Source: Psychrobacter piechaudii
GTDB taxonomy: Bacteria > Pseudomonadota > Gammaproteobacteria > Pseudomonadales > Moraxellaceae
Direction of reading: 5' to 3'
Length of the DNA stretch: 44,473 nt
NCBI RefSeq assembly: GCF_900162825.1
Contig: NZ_FUGE01000130.1
Location: 1 to 44,473 of the forward strand
Positions 18,039-28,625 of the stretch are shown here, in pieces. A model generated the notes under the pieces. It was given only the letters and a program-made list of their open reading frames with translations, ran no database searches and was not told the origin of the DNA. How positions within the stretch are numbered: the first letter of the stretch is position 1; every line of letters begins with the position of its first letter. Position numbers and translations under genes: made by a program.

Positions 18039-20759
18039 TTATTGGCTTAGTTGGCCTGCTAACCAAGTGGGCAACTGCGCCATAACAGAGGCCAGCTTAT
18101 CACTATTAGGAGCCCCGCCTTGAGCATAATCAGGCTTACCCCCACCTTTTCCACCAAGCTCAGTCGCCAAGTGACGAATGATATCACCAGCTTTAATATC
18201 AGCAGTTAAAGATTTACTTACCGAAGCAGCTAAGGCCAGTTGATCGCCTTTTTCACCCACTAACACAATGATGGTGTCTTGAAGTTTGGACTTCATATCG
18301 TCGATCAATCCGCGCATCGCTTTGCCGTCAATACCGGCCACTTGAGCGATTAGCACTTTTTTATCGGCAATGGTTTGTACTTGATCAACCAAGGTAGCAG
18401 CTTGAGCGCTGGCGATTTTTTGATTCAGGCGCTCAATCTCTTTTTCTAGTTCACGCTGTTTGTCCGCCATAGATTGGACACGATCAGCCACCTCTGGACG
18501 TTTTGCTTTTAGCTGATTGGCTAGGGCAGTTAACTGGCTGTCAGCTTGCTGTACATAGCGTAATGCCCCCATACCGGTTAAAGCTTCAATGCGGCGAACT
18601 CCAGCAGCAATACCTGACTCTGAGGTGATTTTGAATAGACCAATGTCACCAGTACGCTTCACATGTAGGCCACCACATAGCTCGATAGAGAAGGGCTTTT
18701 CAATGCCATCTTCAATTTCGCTGGTGCCCATGGTTAATACGCGAACGGTTTCTCCGTATTTTTCACCAAATAAAGCCGCTGCGCCTTTGGCCATAGCTTC
18801 ATCAATACCCATGAGTTCAATTTGAGTCTCAACGTTGGCTTGAATTTGTTCATTAACTAAGCGTTCGATAGTAGCCAAATCTTTTGCTGACACAGCGTTG
18901 TCGTAAGAGAAGTCAAAACGCAGGACTTCGCTGCTAACCAGTGAGCCTTTTTGGGAAACTTTATCTCCCAATACTTTGCGTAAAGCGGCATGTAATAAGT
19001 GAGTGGCTGAGTGGTTTCTGGCGCTGGCCGAGCGAATGGCAGAAACAACTTGGGCTTCAGCAGTTTGTTTGGTCTTTAAGCTGCCCATATTGACCACACC
19101 ATGATGGATAATGGCTTGACCCGATTTCTTAGTGTCTTCTACATTAAACACACCTGAAGTGGTACGGATTTCGCCCATCTCGCCTACTTGACCACCGCCC
19201 TCAGCATAAAAGGGAGTGCGGTCTAGTACGATAACGCCTTCGTCACCTTCGTTTAGCTGGTCAACTTCTTTACCATCTTGATATAGGCCGATGATATTAA
19301 CTTGAGTCTCATCTAGCTTTTCATAACCGACGAATTCAGTCGGGGTTTCGACCTTAATAGCAGCTGAGTAATCCACGTCAAATTTACCCGCATCACGAGC
19401 ACGTTGACGCTGAATGTTCATTTGCTCATCAAAGCCTGCTTCATCAATACTAATACCACGCTCACGAGTGATGTCAGCGGTTAAATCTACTGGGAAGCCA
19501 TAAGTGTCATATAACTTAAAGGCGGCTTCACCGGATAAAACATCACCCGATTTTAAGCTACTTAATTCACTGTCTAATAGACGTAGACCTTGAGCAAGTG
19601 TCTTAGCAAATTGTACTTCTTCTTTTTCAATAGCTGCTTCGATAAAGGCTTGTTTTTCAACCAGTTGCGGATAAGCTTCGCCCATCTCGGCTACTAACGG
19701 CGCTACCATCTTATAGAAGAAGCTGTCTTCAGCGCCTAACTTATTACCATGTCTTACCGCACGGCGAATGATACGACGTAGCACATAGCCACGGCCTTCA
19801 TTACTTGGCAACACACCATCTGCAATTAAGAAACTTACCGCGCGGATGTGATCAGCAATTACTTTTAATGAAGCTTGGTCTTCATTTTTAATGCCTAGCA
19901 AGTCCGCAGCACTATTGATTAAATTAACGAATAGGTCGATTTCATAGTTACTGTGTACGCCTTGCAGGATAGCACTGATACGCTCAAGCCCCATACCGGT
20001 ATCTACACTTGGTGCAGGTAAGGGCTCCATGGTGCCATCAGGCTGACGGTTGAACTGCATGAAAACACAGTTCCAAACTTCAATATAGCGGTCGCCATCT
20101 TCTTCTGGTGTCCCTGGCAGACCACCCTCTACGTGCGCGCCATGATCATAGAAGACCTCTGAACAAGGTCCACAAGGGCCCGTATCGCCCATAGCCCAGA
20201 AGTTATCTGAAGCATAAGGAGCCCCTTTGTTATCACCAATACGAATAATACGCTCAGCTGGCAGGCCAATGTCTTTGTGCCAGATATCAAAGGCCTCATC
20301 ATCCGTCTCATAGATGGTGACATACAGACGATCAGCATCTAAAGCCAACCATTCTGCTGAGGTTAGAAATTCCCAAGCATAAGCAATGGCAGATTTTTTG
20401 AAATAATCACCAAAAGAGAAGTTACCTAACATTTCAAAGAAAGTATGGTGGCGAGCGGTATAGCCCACATTATCTAAGTCGTTGTGTTTACCACCAGCAC
20501 GCACACATTTTTGTGAAGTAACGGCGCGACTGTAATCTCGCTTATCGATACCTAAAAAGCAGTCTTTAAACTGGTTCATACCCGCGTTAGTGAACAATAA
20601 AGTGGGATCGTTGTAAGGCACTAAGCTTGATGAAGGGACATGAGTGTGCTGCTTACTCACGAAGAAATCGATAAAAGATTTACGCAGCTCGGCTGTGCTT
20701 AAGAATTTGCTTGAAGCAGGAGATACTGAATTTGATGATGTGGGCGCAGACTGAGTCAC
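18039..20759 (-). CDS. alaS: Alanyl-tRNA synthetase
   Basis: Class II synthetase that charges tRNA-Ala and clears misacylated Ser/Gly. The 906 residues are slightly longer than E. coli (876) because of an N-terminal Ser/Thr-rich extension of about 20. Class II motifs appear in order: [57 protein letters not shown] and [13 protein letters not shown]. The editing domain has the zinc-type [11 protein letters not shown] (about 580) and [11 protein letters not shown] (about 695). The C-Ala domain ends in [14 protein letters not shown]. The start is a GTG at 20759 with AAGGAG just upstream; an ATG overlapping it in another frame runs straight into TGA. It heads the alaS-lysC-csrA neighbourhood. Confidence 0.98.
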   Translation of the reverse strand: MTQSAPTSSNSVSPASSKFLSTAELRKSFIDFFVSKQHTHVPSSSLVPYNDPTLLFTNAGMNQFKDCFLGIDKRDYSRAVTSQKCVRAGGKHNDLDNVGYTARHHTFFEMLGNFSFGDYFKKSAIAYAWEFLTSAEWLALDADRLYVTIYETDDEAFDIWHKDIGLPAERIIRIGDNKGAPYASDNFWAMGDTGPCGPCSEVFYDHGAHVEGGLPGTPEEDGDRYIEVWNCVFMQFNRQPDGTMEPLPAPSVDTGMGLERISAILQGVHSNYEIDLFVNLINSAADLLGIKNEDQASLKVIADHIRAVSFLIADGVLPSNEGRGYVLRRIIRRAVRHGNKLGAEDSFFYKMVAPLVAEMGEAYPQLVEKQAFIEAAIEKEEVQFAKTLAQGLRLLDSELSSLKSGDVLSGEAAFKLYDTYGFPVDLTADITRERGISIDEAGFDEQMNIQRQRARDAGKFDVDYSAAIKVETPTEFVGYEKLDETQVNIIGLYQDGKEVDQLNEGDEGVIVLDRTPFYAEGGGQVGEMGEIRTTSGVFNVEDTKKSGQAIIHHGVVNMGSLKTKQTAEAQVVSAIRSASARNHSATHLLHAALRKVLGDKVSQKGSLVSSEVLRFDFSYDNAVSAKDLATIERLVNEQIQANVETQIELMGIDEAMAKGAAALFGEKYGETVRVLTMGTSEIEDGIEKPFSIELCGGLHVKRTGDIGLFKITSESGIAAGVRRIEALTGMGALRYVQQADSQLTALANQLKAKRPEVADRVQSMADKQRELEKEIERLNQKIASAQAATLVDQVQTIADKKVLIAQVAGIDGKAMRGLIDDMKSKLQDTIIVLVGEKGDQLALAASVSKSLTADIKAGDIIRHLATELGGKGGGKPDYAQGGAPNSDKLASVMAQLPTWLAGQLSQ

Positions 20760-21000
20760 ATGAACTCCTTAAAGAATGGCTGATAAGCTAAAGGTTTATT
20801 AAAATAGGTTGCAATAAAAATCAGATTTTATAGCTGTCAAACATGTTACGAATTTATTGTAAATGTGCAGCTATAAATAATTGGGTCAAAGTTTAGCATA
20901 TTTATAGCGAAAACATGACTATTCACTTCATATAGTGTCACTATGGGCCGTAACTTTAACGCAATTAACGGTTGTTATTCATAGGTTATTGGTAGGCCTA

Positions 21001-22782
21001 TTATTCATTGGCTAAGATGGCAGCATCTGTCTTGTCAATTTCATCTTTATGATAAGGGCTTGATTCAATAACAATGACGGGTATATATCGTAGTTGCAGG
21101 CGTACCGGCTGATATTTGGGGTACTCTTGTTCAATAGTTTTATTAATTTGTTGTTCTAGATACCTAGCCTCGTCAGAAGAGGGTCGAGTTTCTCCCCGTA
21201 TCACAGCTCTGACGGTCTGATAGTCTTCTCTTGGCACAAACTGAGTGGTGGTTAACGCGTTACCTTTATCGATGAAGTAGTCGTCAAGACTTTCCTTCAC
21301 CTCGTTTTCAAACTTTTGCTTCTTAGTAATGGTGTTAAAGTTATAGGTTAAATAAGCGCCAATGCCTACTAGCAACATCAGAGGGACGGCGTTGCGACGG
21401 AAGAAAGCGATGAGAGGGCTGCTTTTATAGTCATCTTCAACCAAACGCCGAAAACCGGCCGACCACAGAACCAACGCATTGGTAAACTGAATGGCGATAA
21501 TGTTGGTTAGCGCTAACAATAAGGCGCCAAATCCCAATGAACTCTCACCATGAGCAAACAGTATCCCACTAGCAGCTAAAGGGGGAACCAAGGCTGTGGC
21601 TACCGCGACTCCGACCACGGCAACAGAGAGTTGCGGGGAGATCATGGCGTAGGCACCAGCAGTTCCGCCTGCCAATGCAATCATTAAATCCATAGAAGTA
21701 GGCTGGGTGCGAGATAAGATTTCATTGGTAAGCGGAGAGTCTTGGTGCATCCAGCCCACGATGAAGCCGATGACCACCACCATGGTCGCCCCAGCAAGCA
21801 CTGTTAGTAAGGATTTGCGTAAAAAAGGGATACGATAGTCAATAATAGCCAGTGCTGCCCCACTAATAGGCCCAAGCATCATTGCGACCAACATAGCCCC
21901 GATTACTACAGCAGCCGAGTTGACAACCAAGCCATAGCTAGCAATGATTGCAGATAACGCATTCATAATAAAATACATGCGACTGGGTAGGGCATTGGCT
22001 TCAATATCTACCCGAACACCAGGGTAATCAATTTTTACTTTGCTTTTTTGTTCAGCCAAAAATTGCTTATAAGATTCCAGCTGCGACTCTTTTTTAATTT
22101 TCTGTTTTTCATCTTCGCTAAGCTCTTCATCTTCATCCTCACTATCCTCTTCGCTATCTTTGGCTATATATTCTTCATACTGGGGAAGAGGTTCAGCCTC
22201 TTGAAATTGAGGCGGTTCAGAGTCCATTGGACCCTCATCTACTAAAGAGCTTTGTTCTTCATTTAGGCTCTGTTTCTCTGGTTCAGCTTGTTTCTGCTGA
22301 GTAGGTATAGGGTTTGTGCTATCTTTTATTGATGACTCTGCTTCTAAAGTGTTATCTGCAATTTCACTATCTTGATCAGCATTTATTTTATTTTGATTGT
22401 CTAGAGGCAAGTCAACCGCCTCTAAATCATCTGAATCAGCGGCTTGATTTTGGTAGGCTTTAGCGTGAATGGGATTGGCTTCTTGTTTGGCTAAGTAGTC
22501 TAGTTGTTCTTTTTTTAGAGCTTGCTCGTCTGCCGTATTGTTTTGTTGTGGCTCATCTGCTATTGATGAAGAAGAGGATTCAGGATTTTCCTCTTCACAA
22601 ATGGCCACAGCCACATCCATTAAAGGGGCGTTAATGTAATCTGCATCTATAATAATAAAAGGGCAGTGACGGTGTATTTTTTTATTGGGGACGGTGGTAA
22701 ATAAGCTCTGGGTTAAATCAAAAATGGCTACCTTAGGAATAAACTGGAAATAGGGCACTGGAATGTAGGAAGCATGTGGCAT
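21001..22782 (-). CDS. DUF389 (TIGR00341) membrane protein with acidic linker
   Basis: A 593-residue membrane protein. The central part is a DUF389 domain: LPSRMYFIMNALSAIIASYGL, the signature VVIGAMLVAMMLGPISG, then LMIALAGGTAGAYAMISP and VVGVAVATALVPPLAASGI, with about six helices between residues 265 and 490. The N-terminal 75 residues are globular-looking (FIIIDADYINAPLMDVAVAICE). Between them lies an acidic, Gln/Glu/Ser-rich, probably disordered stretch (about 76-245) with EEDSEDEDEELSEDE. The C-terminal about 100 residues form a soluble domain (VRLQLRYIPVIVIESSPY). DUF389 proteins have no established function; AGG 9 nt upstream supports the ATG. Confidence 0.85.
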   Translation of the reverse strand: MPHASYIPVPYFQFIPKVAIFDLTQSLFTTVPNKKIHRHCPFIIIDADYINAPLMDVAVAICEEENPESSSSSIADEPQQNNTADEQALKKEQLDYLAKQEANPIHAKAYQNQAADSDDLEAVDLPLDNQNKINADQDSEIADNTLEAESSIKDSTNPIPTQQKQAEPEKQSLNEEQSSLVDEGPMDSEPPQFQEAEPLPQYEEYIAKDSEEDSEDEDEELSEDEKQKIKKESQLESYKQFLAEQKSKVKIDYPGVRVDIEANALPSRMYFIMNALSAIIASYGLVVNSAAVVIGAMLVAMMLGPISGAALAIIDYRIPFLRKSLLTVLAGATMVVVIGFIVGWMHQDSPLTNEILSRTQPTSMDLMIALAGGTAGAYAMISPQLSVAVVGVAVATALVPPLAASGILFAHGESSLGFGALLLALTNIIAIQFTNALVLWSAGFRRLVEDDYKSSPLIAFFRRNAVPLMLLVGIGAYLTYNFNTITKKQKFENEVKESLDDYFIDKGNALTTTQFVPREDYQTVRAVIRGETRPSSDEARYLEQQINKTIEQEYPKYQPVRLQLRYIPVIVIESSPYHKDEIDKTDAAILANE

Positions 22783-22885
22783 GAATTAACCTGTACTAAG
22801 CCAATAAAAACTAAGTCAATAAAAATAATGATTAAAGCTTAATTGTCGATGAATAAAGATGAATAAAATAAAGTTGCGGTAAAGC

Positions 22886-22911
22886 TAAATAAGCCAAATT
22901 AGGCTTATTTA
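22886..22911. repeat. Palindromic hairpin in divergent spacer
   Basis: TAAATAAGCC (22886-22895) and GGCTTATTTA (22902-22911) form a perfect 10-bp stem around AAATTA. It lies between the divergent DUF389 gene and the small membrane gene, so it is more likely a leader structure or operator than a terminator. Confidence 0.5.
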
Positions 22912-23009
22912 TCGCCGTAAAGGTAGCTTCTTTGAGTATATCACTTAAGCGTCTGATGGTCTTTAAAATAGGGCGACTGACGATGTGATAAAATTTTTTG
23001 TAAAAACCC

Positions 23010-23038
23010 TTAAAGAATCTAAGGATTTAGTGTATAAC
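23010..23038 (+). promoter_or_regulatory. Candidate promoter of the small membrane protein gene
   Basis: TTAAAG (23010-23015) and TATAAC (23033-23038) with a 17-bp spacer. The -10 matches five of six consensus positions; the -35 is weak. Predicted start at about 23045, some 45 nt before the ATG. Confidence 0.4.
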
Positions 23039-23090
23039 TATAGTTATTAATTATTAATTGGTAATCTTTTTTTTAAGTGAGGAATTAATT

Positions 23091-23279
23091 ATGAACTGGC
23101 AACTACTTAGTATGATATGGGGTATGGCAGCAACTGTTCTTATCGGCGTCTTTATGATTGTCGCTTTGGTGGTTGGTTTCGATGATATCCCTCATATTAT
23201 TAGTGCTGCTGTGGTAGGGGCTCTAGTAGCTATTCCAATCTCAGTGGTGGTGACTAAGAAAGTCAATCGTATTAGCTAG
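23091..23279 (+). CDS. Small two-helix membrane protein, function unknown
   Basis: A 62-residue protein starting MNWQLLSMIWG. It has two hydrophobic helices, at about 8-29 (MIWGMAATVLIGVFMIVALVVG) and 38-55 (ISAAVVGALVAIPISVVV), joined by FDDIPHI and ending in a basic TKKVNRIS. The pattern, helix-GFD-helix-basic end, resembles small proteins of about 60 residues seen in other proteobacteria, often mislabelled CTP synthetase; no function is established. GAGGA 7 nt before the ATG at 23091 decides this start; an earlier in-frame start at 23058 lacks one. It stands alone, divergent from the DUF389 gene and followed by a terminator shared with the MFS gene. Confidence 0.75.
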   Translation: MNWQLLSMIWGMAATVLIGVFMIVALVVGFDDIPHIISAAVVGALVAIPISVVVTKKVNRIS

Positions 23280-23428
23280 TTTGACGATTCGATTATATTT
23301 CTTTGTATCTGTCTTTGTATACAAATGAGCTATTCATGAATTAACATCGCTATGAATTTAGCTTGTCTTTAAAACTGTCAGTTTAAGGGTTTGATAATTT
23401 AATAAAAATAAAATAGACCATAAAATAA

Positions 23429-23455
23429 AAAAGCCAACTTCTGAAGTTGGCTTTT
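23429..23455. terminator. Bidirectional terminator, small membrane gene / MFS gene
   Basis: AAAAAGCCAACTT-CTG-AAGTTGGCTTTTT style stem: 12 bp centred at 23442, with A and T tails on both sides. Serves the two converging genes. Confidence 0.9.
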
Positions 23456-23476
23456 TGTTTTTTGCTACTGAAAACG

Positions 23477-24799
23477 TTACATAATCAACGCATCTTGCTG
23501 AATCTGCATGGTGTCTTTATATCTTTTTAGTTTAAAATATAAAAATACGCCAAACACGATATTCAGCACTCCTGTTACCAAAAACAGCTGAGGTAAGGAG
23601 AGTTTTAGTAAGTTAAGGATGACAATGGCAAAGATAGCGGATGTCACCATAAATATGGCGTTAAAAATGTTATTGGCGCCGATAACCCGTGCTCTATGAG
23701 TAATGGGTGAGTAAGCCTGCATAGCTGCATATAAAGGCACAATATAAAGACCGCCACTAAAGCCTAAGAAGAAAAGATCAGCAAAAACACGCCAGCTGCC
23801 ACTCATCTGGGACAGCTCACTTATGCCAAGCAGGGCACTTGAGTTAATATTTAGAGCAGAAAGTGAGAAGTATAAATCAATGGCAAAAATACTTAGCCCA
23901 GCAATACCAAAAGGCAGAAGTTTAAAGCTGACCTGATTTTTGGTTAGGGTTTTACAAATTAGAGAGCCTGCTGAGACACCGACAGAGAATAGAGTTAGTA
24001 AAAAGATAACCACTGATTCATTACCATTTAATATAACTTTACTAAACTCGGGCGTCTGAGTTAAAAAAGTGGCGCCATAGAACCAAAACCAGCTGTTACC
24101 AAGGATGATAAAGAATAGTAGAGGTAAGGAGTATAGATACTTAATGGTATCCATACTGGTGCTAAAGATATTCCAGTTGATTTTCATATCCGGTTCAACG
24201 GCCGGCGTGTGGGGAACGAATTTACTAGAAAGTAAGCCTAACCCTGCAATGAGAAGCGCCATGGCACTGACCCAATACAAGTGATTGTCTAATTGGGTAA
24301 ACACGCCTGCTACTATCATACCCAGTAGAATAGACAAAGAGGTGCCTGTTTGAAAAAGCGCATTGGCACCGACTAACTCATCTTTATGCATTGCTTGGGG
24401 TAGGTAGGCGTATTTGATAGGACCAAAAAAAGTGGACTGGGCGCCTAACAAGAATAAAGCCACAAATAATAACCAATATATTTCAAATATAAGGCCAAAT
24501 GCAGCCAATATCATGATGACGATCTCTAAGACTTTGATATAAACCGTCAGCCTGGATTTTTCATATTTATCAGCCAGCTGACCGGCCAAGGCTGAAAATA
24601 GGAAAAAAGGTAAAATAAATAACATGGCCGCTAAGTTATTCAGTAAACTAACTGATGATCCTAGCTTTGCAGCGGCACTATAGGTCAGTAGTAGTAATAA
24701 AGCTTGTTTAAAAAAGTTGTCGTTAAAAGCCCCCAAGAATTGAGTAAAAAACATAGGGGTGAAACGACGACTACGAAATAGTGTGAATTGTGATGCCAT
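23477..24799 (-). CDS. LplT-like MFS transporter (probable lysophospholipid flippase)
   Basis: A 440-residue major-facilitator protein with about 12 helices. It resembles the LplT branch that flips lysophospholipids inward across the inner membrane: FTQFLGAFNDNFFKQALLLL at about 18-37, MFS motif A as LAGQLADKYEKSR (71-83), and the diagnostic FFGPIKYAYLPQ (124-135), followed by ELVGANALFQTGTSLSILLG. In E. coli LplT acts with Aas acyltransferase, and many bacteria fuse the two. Here no acyltransferase domain is fused and none is adjacent. AGGA about 10 nt upstream supports the ATG. The substrate is inferred from the motif only; it could be another member of this MFS branch. Confidence 0.8.
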   Translation of the reverse strand: MASQFTLFRSRRFTPMFFTQFLGAFNDNFFKQALLLLLTYSAAAKLGSSVSLLNNLAAMLFILPFFLFSALAGQLADKYEKSRLTVYIKVLEIVIMILAAFGLIFEIYWLLFVALFLLGAQSTFFGPIKYAYLPQAMHKDELVGANALFQTGTSLSILLGMIVAGVFTQLDNHLYWVSAMALLIAGLGLLSSKFVPHTPAVEPDMKINWNIFSTSMDTIKYLYSLPLLFFIILGNSWFWFYGATFLTQTPEFSKVILNGNESVVIFLLTLFSVGVSAGSLICKTLTKNQVSFKLLPFGIAGLSIFAIDLYFSLSALNINSSALLGISELSQMSGSWRVFADLFFLGFSGGLYIVPLYAAMQAYSPITHRARVIGANNIFNAIFMVTSAIFAIVILNLLKLSLPQLFLVTGVLNIVFGVFLYFKLKRYKDTMQIQQDALIM

Positions 24800-25065
24800 A
24801 AACCGGCTTCCTAATATAATGTTAATGCCATTTAATTGTTATGGTTTTTACAGCTCGATTAAATGTAGCAAAGTTTGATTTAACACCAAACCTGGCTAAG
24901 TATTTTAAAATAAGCCTTCTAAAATATGCTAAGTCAGCAAGTATAATAGCCACAATTTATCACAACTAAATTAAATTTGTTTTTTTGGTTGGTTAAAATC
25001 GCATTTGCAGAGAGACAACTTAAACGTTAATCTTTCGCTAATAGAACTACTTATAGCAAGTTAAT

Positions 25066-28000
25066 ATGGATAAGAGAGCAGCAATGCCGAATTTAGACGC
25101 TTCTTTGTTGTTGGCTAAGCAGTCAACTGATACTCAGTTTTCTCAGGGTCATTTCTTTGACAGTCGCTGCGGAGGTCGAAAGTTGCCTTTTCGCCCCTCT
25201 AAACTTGCGTGTGGATTATCAGTATGTTTGATGGCTCAAGCTTTTATGACAACAGCAGCCCATGCTATTGAGCCGACTAAGCCTGAAGGGCTGACTAAAG
25301 ACAGTCAGTCGTATGATCCCAACCTAGGCAGGTCTCAAATACAGTCGCAAGATGAATTAGAAGAAGCGCTTATTGCGCTTAAACTAAAAAGAGCAGTTGA
25401 GCAGGGGATGATTGATCCCAGTGTGCTTGAAGATTACCAACGCGAAACGCTCAACTCTCCTGTGCCCCGACCTGGAACGCAGAGTCAAGTGGACAAGGTA
25501 GCTAGTAGCCAAGAGACACCCAACCGTGAAGCGAATGAGAGCAGTGAGGCTGTCTTTGATAGGGTCTTCTCTGACAGAAGCTTACAAACCAATGAAGATG
25601 CCGGTAACCGCTTGGCCAATGCACCCGTCATGCAATCCCCACAGCAGATTGAACAGGCCTTATCGCAAATCACTCCCCAAGTTTCTCGCGATTTTAATAA
25701 ACCCGTGGCTCGCTTAGACGCCACAGAGCCTCCTTTAGGCTTTGATACCGCCTTAGATGCTTCAGCTCAGATTAATCCTTCCAATAAAGAGACTTTAGGT
25801 ATTATTGATGAGGGGGTTACTGAAGAACAATTAGAGGGTACCAAGCCAGTATATGAGGCAAAGGATGTTACGGTAAATCCTGATAGCGAACAGGCAAAGT
25901 CGGCGGAAAATGCTGCGCATCAGGCGGTTAAAAACACAACTATCGGTAAGGTTGATAATAAAGTTAAAAACGCTGATACAGAAGTCACTGGTGATATGGT
26001 GGCTGAGGCACAACAAAACGGTGCTGCAGACTCCGGTATTAATCCAGAGGATTATTTACCAGAATATCAAGAGGACCCTAATAATGATTTAACAGCTACG
26101 GTTATTGAGGAGCAGTATCAAGACGAGGATGACTCTAAAGCCAAGCCTGGTTTCATCAAAGGTCTTTATAACCGTTTTTTTAATGATGGTTATGCCGCAT
26201 TACCAAGAATTAAGGCAAAAATTTATTTACAACAATCACCCGCCACAGCAGGGTCTGAGCCACAACTGGTTAAAGTCGACAAAGGGACTCAGCCTGCCAC
26301 TAATATTAAGGCGGCGATGGAAAACATTACCGTTGAGTCTATCTCAGATTTCACAGCAGTTACGCCAAAGCTACATCAAGAAGCTTTAAATGCAGCTCAA
26401 GCCGTGGGCTACTATGACATTAAGCTAAGCTTTAAGCGGGTTGACTCTGATGAGATAGCGGTAATCATCGAACGTCTAGGTGATCCTGTAAGAATCAATA
26501 CGTCCCCCATTATTGATATACGGGGCGGAGGCGAAGATCTGCCAGAGTTTAAAGTCATTCAAGAAGACTCACCGCTTAAAGAAGGTGAGATTTTTAACCA
26601 CGGCGAATATAAACAAACCAAACAAAGAATTGAAACCACAAGAGATCAGTTTGGTTTCTTTGATGGACAGTGGCTGAATAAATCAGTAGATATTATCTTA
26701 CCCGATAACACTGCAGACGTGGATTTGGTCTACGATACTGGGGAGCGTTATCATTTTGACAAAGTAGTATTTTTCACCGTGGACAAAGAGACCGGTCAGC
26801 TCACCACAGATCCTGACAAACTGCCTGTTAAAGCAGAGCTGCTCCATCAATTACACAGGTTTGAGGTGGGTGATGACTTCTATGCCCCTGATGTTACAAG
26901 GTTTACCAACGACTTATCTGCCACGCGCTACTTTAACTCAGTAAACGTTGAGACAATTAGACCCAACACCACTGGGGCTACCTTGGGTTTTGAAAACGAT
27001 GATGAGGAAGATCTCCTAACAAACGGTGATGAAGCTCAATTAAATGGACAAGCCAATGGCCAGAGCTCAGATGCCATACAGTTTGATGAAAACGGCAAGC
27101 CTTTAGATACTAAAGCCATGACTAACCCTGCTTGGGATGATGAGTTTGCTCCCATTGAATACACAGTGGATCAAGAGACTTCAGCCAAGCTGGAGAATAT
27201 CACTACAAAAGCTGAGCGATTATCGAGATTGCCGGATGATAGGGTTTTAGATGAATCTGAAGAGAAAGCAAAAAGCTTGTTGGGTAAAATATCCAATGCT
27301 GTTAGTGATGTAGTAAAGCAAGTTTTCCCGGATGAAAGAGATCCTTATTCCGATACCAGCGCTTTGCCTGATGATTTGAGTAAGACCGTATTGGCAAATC
27401 GTAAAACCCCACAAGAGGTGGCTGAAAGTAAGTCAGTCCCTCTCTATGTTTTCGTTACTGCAGATAGGCCTAGAGATGTCGATTTAGGTATTGGTTATGG
27501 TACAGATACTGGGGTACGAGCTGTGGCGCGTATGGAGCACAACTTGATTAATCGTGATGGTTATCAAGCCGGTATTAGTGTGGGGGCCTCGAAGATTAAC
27601 AAATCAGTGAACCTTCATGCCAGCCGCCCTTGGAAGCATCCGTTAGATGACACGCTTAATGCCAATATTAGTTATGAGCAAGAAACCATTAACCAAGGTG
27701 AGGGTACCTTGGATTTAGAAACCAACACCATTAAAGGCGGTGTGACACGCAATATTCGTAATGAAGGGGGCTGGAATAGAACTTATTCGGTACGCTATCG
27801 TCAAGATCAATTGGAAAGTGGTGTGACCGGTCCTGATCGTGAAAACTTACCGGTTCCTTTTAACCGAGAAGGGGCACAGTTTAATCAAGAAGCCTTCTTG
27901 CTGGGTTATCAGATAGACAAAACGGTTACTGACAATGTTACCAATCCGACCAAAGGTTGGCATCAATACTACTCAGTTGAAGCGGGTACTGACAGCGTGT

Positions 28001-28476
28001 TATCTGACACAGACATGGCCATTGCTAGAGCGGGTGTGAGCGGAGTATATAGCTTTGGGGAACAAAATAAACACCAAGTGGTAGCCAGCCTAGATGGCGG
28101 ATATATCTGGGCCAAAGATTTTGAAGATGTGCCTTATAAGCTTCGCTTCTTTGCTGGGGGCGATCGCAGTATCCGCGGTTATGATTACAATAGTTTGTCT
28201 GCCACCGAAAAAGGCTATTTGGTCGGGGGTCAAGTGTTGGCCGTCGGTAGTACTGAATACAACTATGAATTTAAGCCGGGTCTAAGAGGGGCAGTATTTG
28301 CCGATGTGGGGAATGCTTATGATACTAACTTTGAAGCTGATACCAAGCTAGGTTTGGGCTTTGGGGTACGTTGGGCTTCACCGGTAGGCATGGTCCGAGT
28401 TGACCTAGCAGCAGGGGTTTTAGAAGACAGCATTCCTGTTCGCTTGCACTTCTTTATTGGGTCACCCCTTCAGTAA
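25066..28476 (+). CDS. tamA: TamA-like Omp85 outer-membrane assembly protein, enlarged
   Basis: Outer-membrane barrel of the translocation and assembly module, which with TamB inserts certain outer-membrane proteins and supports lipid traffic. A signal peptide lies unusually late (about 46-68, GLSVCLMAQAFMTTAAHA). Then come a long, acidic, Gln/Asn-rich, probably disordered region (about 69-370), three POTRA-like domains (about 372-630), and a 16-strand barrel (about 790-1136) with LGIGYGTDTGVRAVARMEHNL-type strands and the Omp85 loop-6 motif GGDRSIRGY. An extra acidic segment of about 155 residues (about 632-787) splits POTRA3 before its last strand (PLYVFVTADRP). At 1136 residues it is twice E. 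coli TamA (577). No clear ribosome-binding site at ATG 25066; an in-frame ATG at 25084 is possible. tamB follows. Confidence 0.9.
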   Translation: MDKRAAMPNLDASLLLAKQSTDTQFSQGHFFDSRCGGRKLPFRPSKLACGLSVCLMAQAFMTTAAHAIEPTKPEGLTKDSQSYDPNLGRSQIQSQDELEEALIALKLKRAVEQGMIDPSVLEDYQRETLNSPVPRPGTQSQVDKVASSQETPNREANESSEAVFDRVFSDRSLQTNEDAGNRLANAPVMQSPQQIEQALSQITPQVSRDFNKPVARLDATEPPLGFDTALDASAQINPSNKETLGIIDEGVTEEQLEGTKPVYEAKDVTVNPDSEQAKSAENAAHQAVKNTTIGKVDNKVKNADTEVTGDMVAEAQQNGAADSGINPEDYLPEYQEDPNNDLTATVIEEQYQDEDDSKAKPGFIKGLYNRFFNDGYAALPRIKAKIYLQQSPATAGSEPQLVKVDKGTQPATNIKAAMENITVESISDFTAVTPKLHQEALNAAQAVGYYDIKLSFKRVDSDEIAVIIERLGDPVRINTSPIIDIRGGGEDLPEFKVIQEDSPLKEGEIFNHGEYKQTKQRIETTRDQFGFFDGQWLNKSVDIILPDNTADVDLVYDTGERYHFDKVVFFTVDKETGQLTTDPDKLPVKAELLHQLHRFEVGDDFYAPDVTRFTNDLSATRYFNSVNVETIRPNTTGATLGFENDDEEDLLTNGDEAQLNGQANGQSSDAIQFDENGKPLDTKAMTNPAWDDEFAPIEYTVDQETSAKLENITTKAERLSRLPDDRVLDESEEKAKSLLGKISNAVSDVVKQVFPDERDPYSDTSALPDDLSKTVLANRKTPQEVAESKSVPLYVFVTADRPRDVDLGIGYGTDTGVRAVARMEHNLINRDGYQAGISVGASKINKSVNLHASRPWKHPLDDTLNANISYEQETINQGEGTLDLETNTIKGGVTRNIRNEGGWNRTYSVRYRQDQLESGVTGPDRENLPVPFNREGAQFNQEAFLLGYQIDKTVTDNVTNPTKGWHQYYSVEAGTDSVLSDTDMAIARAGVSGVYSFGEQNKHQVVASLDGGYIWAKDFEDVPYKLRFFAGGDRSIRGYDYNSLSATEKGYLVGGQVLAVGSTEYNYEFKPGLRGAVFADVGNAYDTNFEADTKLGLGFGVRWASPVGMVRVDLAAGVLEDSIPVRLHFFIGSPLQ

Positions 28477-28625
28477 CACCCTGATCTAAATGACTGAGGG
28501 AAATAAAAGCAGCTTGTGATGTTGCCGTTATATTGAATATCATTTACTATGACTTGACTTCGATTCTCTTGTGAAAACAGGCCATTCTAATCTTAAATAT
28601 GTGAAGTTGTTATTAACTTTAATAG

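Noticed and set aside
23314..23325. 12-bp palindrome TTTGTATACAAA as an operator
   Set aside because: It lies downstream of the small membrane gene and away from any start; short AT palindromes are common by chance here.
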